Origin: Siphonodentalium dalli
Taxonomy: Eukaryota; Mollusca; Scaphopoda; Gadilida; Siphonodentaliidae
Reading direction: 5' to 3'
Assembly: GCA_032622095.1 (NCBI GenBank)
Contig: CP136067.1
Coordinates: 80,688,705 to 80,752,704, forward strand
DNA: 64,000 bases
The notes beneath the pieces are model-generated. The model saw only the letters and a list, made by a program, of their open reading frames with translations. It was not told the DNA's origin and made no database searches. Within the stretch, counting starts at the first letter, position 1; the number at the start of each line of letters is the position of its first letter. Made by a program: the position numbers and the translations under genes. This document shows, in pieces, positions 60,543-64,000 of the stretch.

Positions 60543-61310
60543 TACAGCCCTCATAATTGACTATGGCAATCAGCAATGCCGAAGCCATTTTCTGAAGCAA
60601 ACTGGGCCACGGCAAAGGGTTGGCATAGCAGATTGCCAAAGCCAAACTATCTGAATTAAGAGGCCTGCCTGTAGCAGTCACGATTACAATGCAAACGGGT
60701 AAAGCATGACACTTCTATTTATAGACACTGCGAGTTTTAATTCACCCGCATCGACTATGATAGGACATTTATAATTAGTTATTTTATTGTTTTATGAGTA
60801 AAATTCTGCCTCGAAAGAATTATATTGTACAGCGTGCGCATGCATGACCTGATGGTAATGTCAAATGGGCATGGCGGAATCATTAAATTCTGGAACTAAC
60901 TGTTCGTAAATCAGATCTTTTGATCGATTCTCACACATTTTAAGAACAAAATAACTTATTTCTCTTCATAAGATTGAGCTTACAATATATTTCACTGGAT
61001 AAAATCAACACAGGTGTGTGGATAGTGAGAACCAAATGTCACTGTCTCAATTGAGTTCAACCTTTCGTTCCGTTTCCCATCAGTGAAAAAATGTATTTAG
61101 CTGGTAGCAGTCGTTCATTTTGTCACTTCGATTGACAATCTTTTAATATAATGATATAATACCTCCAAGTATTCTAGTTTACAGTGTTCTTCTATTATTA
61201 ATGTTGAGAAACTATTCTCTATGTCCCCAATTGCATACACCCAGTAAATCTATACAGAGCGACTTAACCACTGGAAGCAGCAATCTGCGAAAGTGGTCAT
61301 TCCAACTTGT
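60543..61310. other. Intergenic sequence, nothing recognised
   Basis: No ORF with recognisable motifs and no clear inverted repeat. Confidence 0.3.
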
Positions 61311-61318
61311 GATCGGTG

Positions 61319-62683
61319 TAGAGCTGAAACGGTTGACCCATTCTTCTAACCGGTTAACCATTGGGGTTAGCTGGATTTTAACCGGTTAACCGCTAATTTC
61401 TAGCGGACTTCTCTCACACTAATTATGTCGACATTATGCCATGCTCCAGGGACAAAGCTAGGTGAGAAATAGTAGCTGAAATAAAGACCTTATTCAAGGC
61501 ATTTAACGATATTCAAAAACACGCATTCACTGTTCTTTTGCTGGCTCTTGTGATGGGGAGTGAGCAAGTGAAATTTGTGAATGGCAGGGGGATCGCTTAT
61601 TTGCCGTGATCAGCATATGTTTGGGCATTTGTAAAACGAGTAACAATAGTATGGGTATTGGTAAAACGAGTAACAAAACTATATATTAAAGATCTGTAAT
61701 ATAACATTATCATCATTGGTATATCCTCCAATGAATTATATATAAAGATAAGAAAGTAATAACTATAGAACAAAAAGGAAGGTCAGTTAGGTCAGACTCG
61801 CAGTCCTATTCAGTATTCGAGCTATTCGTCGGTATCATGATCGCGGACACTAGTGTTGGGAGATTATAGAATTTATGTTTCGGTTTTATTGGTAAAAAAA
61901 CCTCTGTTTCGGTTTTAGTATGCAATCATTTAACATATAGCAATTACTGCCAAATTGAGTGTCAATTAGTCCCACAGGCACAACCAGTTACAGAGTAGCA
62001 TGGAGCATCAATTTCCTTGATAAAAGGGAAGATCATTGAAGAAGTTAAAGATGTTTTGGGTTGCTTCAACTACGATGTCTGTTTGGTCACTCAATTGAAT
62101 TGATCATATTAGATCACAACAGGGAGGAAGAACGGGAAGAGAGAAGACATTGTGCAGCTTATCTCAATCTTCAAACTTTGTCGACTTACATAGTTTTTAT
62201 AAACCCCACTGTAAAACAGTTTTAGTATGTCGTGGTGTGATTCCAATTTGAATCCATGTTACTTCGTGCAGTATTAACTATTAAGTTACGAAAGCATGCA
62301 TTGCCACACAACGCCACTTTTACGTTGTCACTTTCTTGTGTGCATTCTGACTTGATACACAGTGACTGCACACGTGCTTTTGACGGAAGATCAGAGAAAA
62401 CTTCAAAGGGTCGGAATTGATTGAAGGTCGCCGACACTTCCAGACAGTTTGAGAATTGCTACTAAGTATCTGATACTACCGCGTGTACCAATTAAAGCTT
62501 ACATTGCACTCTACTATCGGTGACACAGGATTTAGTATTAGTTTTGCATCATTTAACCTAATATTTTGAGGATTATTTACGTTCACATTCAACTTACAAC
62601 AGGATGCGGTTACGTCCAGTTCATTTTTTTCTAACCGGTTACGGCGCTAACTGGATGCTAACCGGTTATCCGTTTCAGCTCTA
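61319..62683. mobile_element. Non-autonomous hAT element, 1.37 kb, perfect 8-bp target duplication
   Basis: Left TAGAGCTGAAACGGTTGACC then TAACCGGTTAACC repeats; right reversed TAGAGCTGAAACGGATAACC with CCGGTTA palindromes. The flanks are GATCGGTG on both sides (61311-61318, 62684-62691). The interior carries a duplicated GGTAAAACGAGTAACAA motif at about 61630 and 61662; no transposase. Confidence 0.88.
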
Positions 62684-62691
62684 GATCGGTG

Positions 62692-63031
62692 ATGGAATAT
62701 GTATTACTTTGAGAAATAAAGCAGTCATTTGTAACTGTATTCATGTGTAAATATACTGGATTTAATATTGTTATTGATTGTGTAATTTATGAAAAATTAC
62801 ACAAAATAGAGAATGCTTTAAACATTGACAAACTCACCCAATTTCATTGCATTGTTTGGATCACCACTGATAAATTGTTGATTACAAACACCCTTACATT
62901 TTGTTTGTGGTTCATATTAAATATTCACCATACCATAATTACTGTGGGGGATTTGACATTCACAACTCTGGACATTTTGTTTCCACATAACAAAGTTAAT
63001 TTAGATGGAGTTAAACAACATCAAAAATAGA
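62692..63031. other. Intergenic sequence with one unassigned 95-codon ORF
   Basis: Plus-strand frame 62743-63030, hydrophobic-rich, not recognised; AT-rich codon use like the surrounding intergenic DNA. Confidence 0.2.
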
Positions 63032-63040
63032 CAAACTAAG

Positions 63041-63514
63041 GCTGATGGGGTCATTGTCACAAGGCTCTGGTCACATTCGTAGCCAGCATTTTAAATCGAT
63101 CACAAATGTAGCCAGCTTTTCTACGGCGATCACATTTGTAGCCAGCTTTTCATATTCATGCGAGCCTCAATAAACAAGATTAGATTAGTCTCATTTTTCT
63201 GAGTTGATGAATGAAAAACAACATAAATTTTAATTTGATATTAGTTCATCTAATAACCTGAGGTTTCCAATCAATGTCGTTAGATGCTCGAATTATATTC
63301 CAATATATTAGTTGATAACGAAGTAAGTTTTGGAGCATGATGTCGATATTTTAGTTACGAACGCGATGACGTCATATTTCGCGCCATATAAAGCATGGAA
63401 TTGGAAAAGCTGGCTACGAATGTGATCGCCGGCGAATAGCTGGCCTCATTTGTGATCGATTTAAAAAGCTGGCTACGAATGTGACCGGAGTCATGTGACA
63501 ATGACCCCATCGGC
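63041..63514. mobile_element. 474-bp MITE with perfect 9-bp target duplication (Mutator-like)
   Basis: Left GCTGATGGGGTCATTGTCAC; right reversed GCCGATGGGGTCATTGTCAC. Flanks are CAAACTAAG on both sides (63032-63040, 63515-63523). Subterminal regions carry several copies of AGCTGGCTACGAATGTGA(T/C)C in inverted orientation at the two ends. Confidence 0.88.
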
Positions 63515-63523
63515 CAAACTAAG

Positions 63524-63695
63524 GGCTGTAGTAACTCAGATAAAATAAATCATAACTGTAAAAGTTGAGGAGGGCTATAGCCCTCCTAGGAAAATCTAGG
63601 AGGGCTATTAATAGCCCTCCTGGATTTTCTAGACCGCCAGCCCTGAGTGGACCATCAAGAATCCAAACGGGTCTGTGAACATACATGTTCATCAT
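63524..63695. repeat. Short AGGAGGGCTATAGCCCTCCT palindrome region
   Basis: AGGAGGGCTATAGCCCTCCT (63570-63589) is a perfect palindrome, and AGGAGGGCTATTAATAGCCC TCCT follows it. Confidence 0.7.
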
Positions 63696-64000
63696 TAGGG
63701 GTGTAACGATACATCGATGTATCGCGATATGGCACTTGATAATACGAGTATCGATACACGTTGTTCATATCGTCACTAACGATACACCCACGATACACAG
63801 AACATATACACGCTGTATAAATTCTAGTGAATTATGTCAGTTGCTGTGAATCTCTGATGTCATGTTTACCTCGCAATTAAGTTCGTTTCCGGTTGTCGGA
63901 TATTATTAGACAATTGGCGCATTTGCCGTGTTTTCCTTTTATAGGCAACAGGAACTCGTGTATTTTTGTTGATATTACTCAATATATGGGGTATGGGGAA
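63696..64000. mobile_element. Left end of another hAT-type element, cut by the window edge
   Basis: TAGGGGTGTAACGATACATC leads into GATGTATCG and later inverted CGATACA motifs. This is the same design (TAG terminus plus subterminal palindrome) as the elements at 48160 and 61319. The right end lies beyond the window. Confidence 0.6.

Noticed and set aside
62743-63030. 95-codon plus-strand ORF
   Set aside because: AT-driven open frame without motifs or context.

Overview
This is an animal nuclear genome window. It is AT-rich, introns are long with standard GT-AG boundaries, and most of the sequence is DNA transposons and their non-autonomous derivatives. The alanyl-tRNA editing gene, the Fem-1 family gene and the dispersed repeats that end in GACGGACGGACAGAC-type runs suggest a lophotrochozoan, most likely a bivalve or other mollusc. 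The clade is inference; nothing here fixes the species. No tRNA, rRNA, CRISPR array or bacterial operon was seen.

Three host genes can be supported, all on the minus strand. (1) 12435-14379: the large coding exon of a divergent FEM1-like ankyrin protein, a putative CUL2 ubiquitin-ligase substrate receptor. (2) 28834-30020: a two-exon gene for a 90-residue protein with three CCHC zinc knuckles. (3) 35508-54445: twelve exons of AARSD1 (AlaX-type alanyl-tRNA editing protein), reconstructed exon by exon and including an 18-nt microexon; only the short first coding exon was not found. A fourth multi-exon gene (31810-33859, minus) is a transposase: a PHD-like finger, a FLYWCH finger and a MULE core, lying between inverted arrays of a 14-bp repeat.

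Region by region: 1-12.4 kb is a mosaic of inverted-repeat elements, many bounded by TTAA. 14464-21983 is one 7.5-kb hAT-type element with a perfect 8-bp target duplication and a decayed BED finger. It sits about 85 bp upstream of the FEM1-like exon and is filled with later insertions. 23.1-28.0 kb holds a second large element with the same layout as the one at 16.4-21.1 kb. 31.3-34.35 kb is the MULE. 35.5-54.4 kb is AARSD1, with MITEs, hairpins and a hAT MITE in its introns. 54.5-64 kb is intergenic or AARSD1 5' sequence, with several well-bounded elements carrying exact 5-, 8- or 9-bp target duplications.

The genes do not form a pathway. Their proximity looks incidental, and the transposon landscape is the most informative feature. 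Exon boundaries were read by eye from splice consensus and reading phase.
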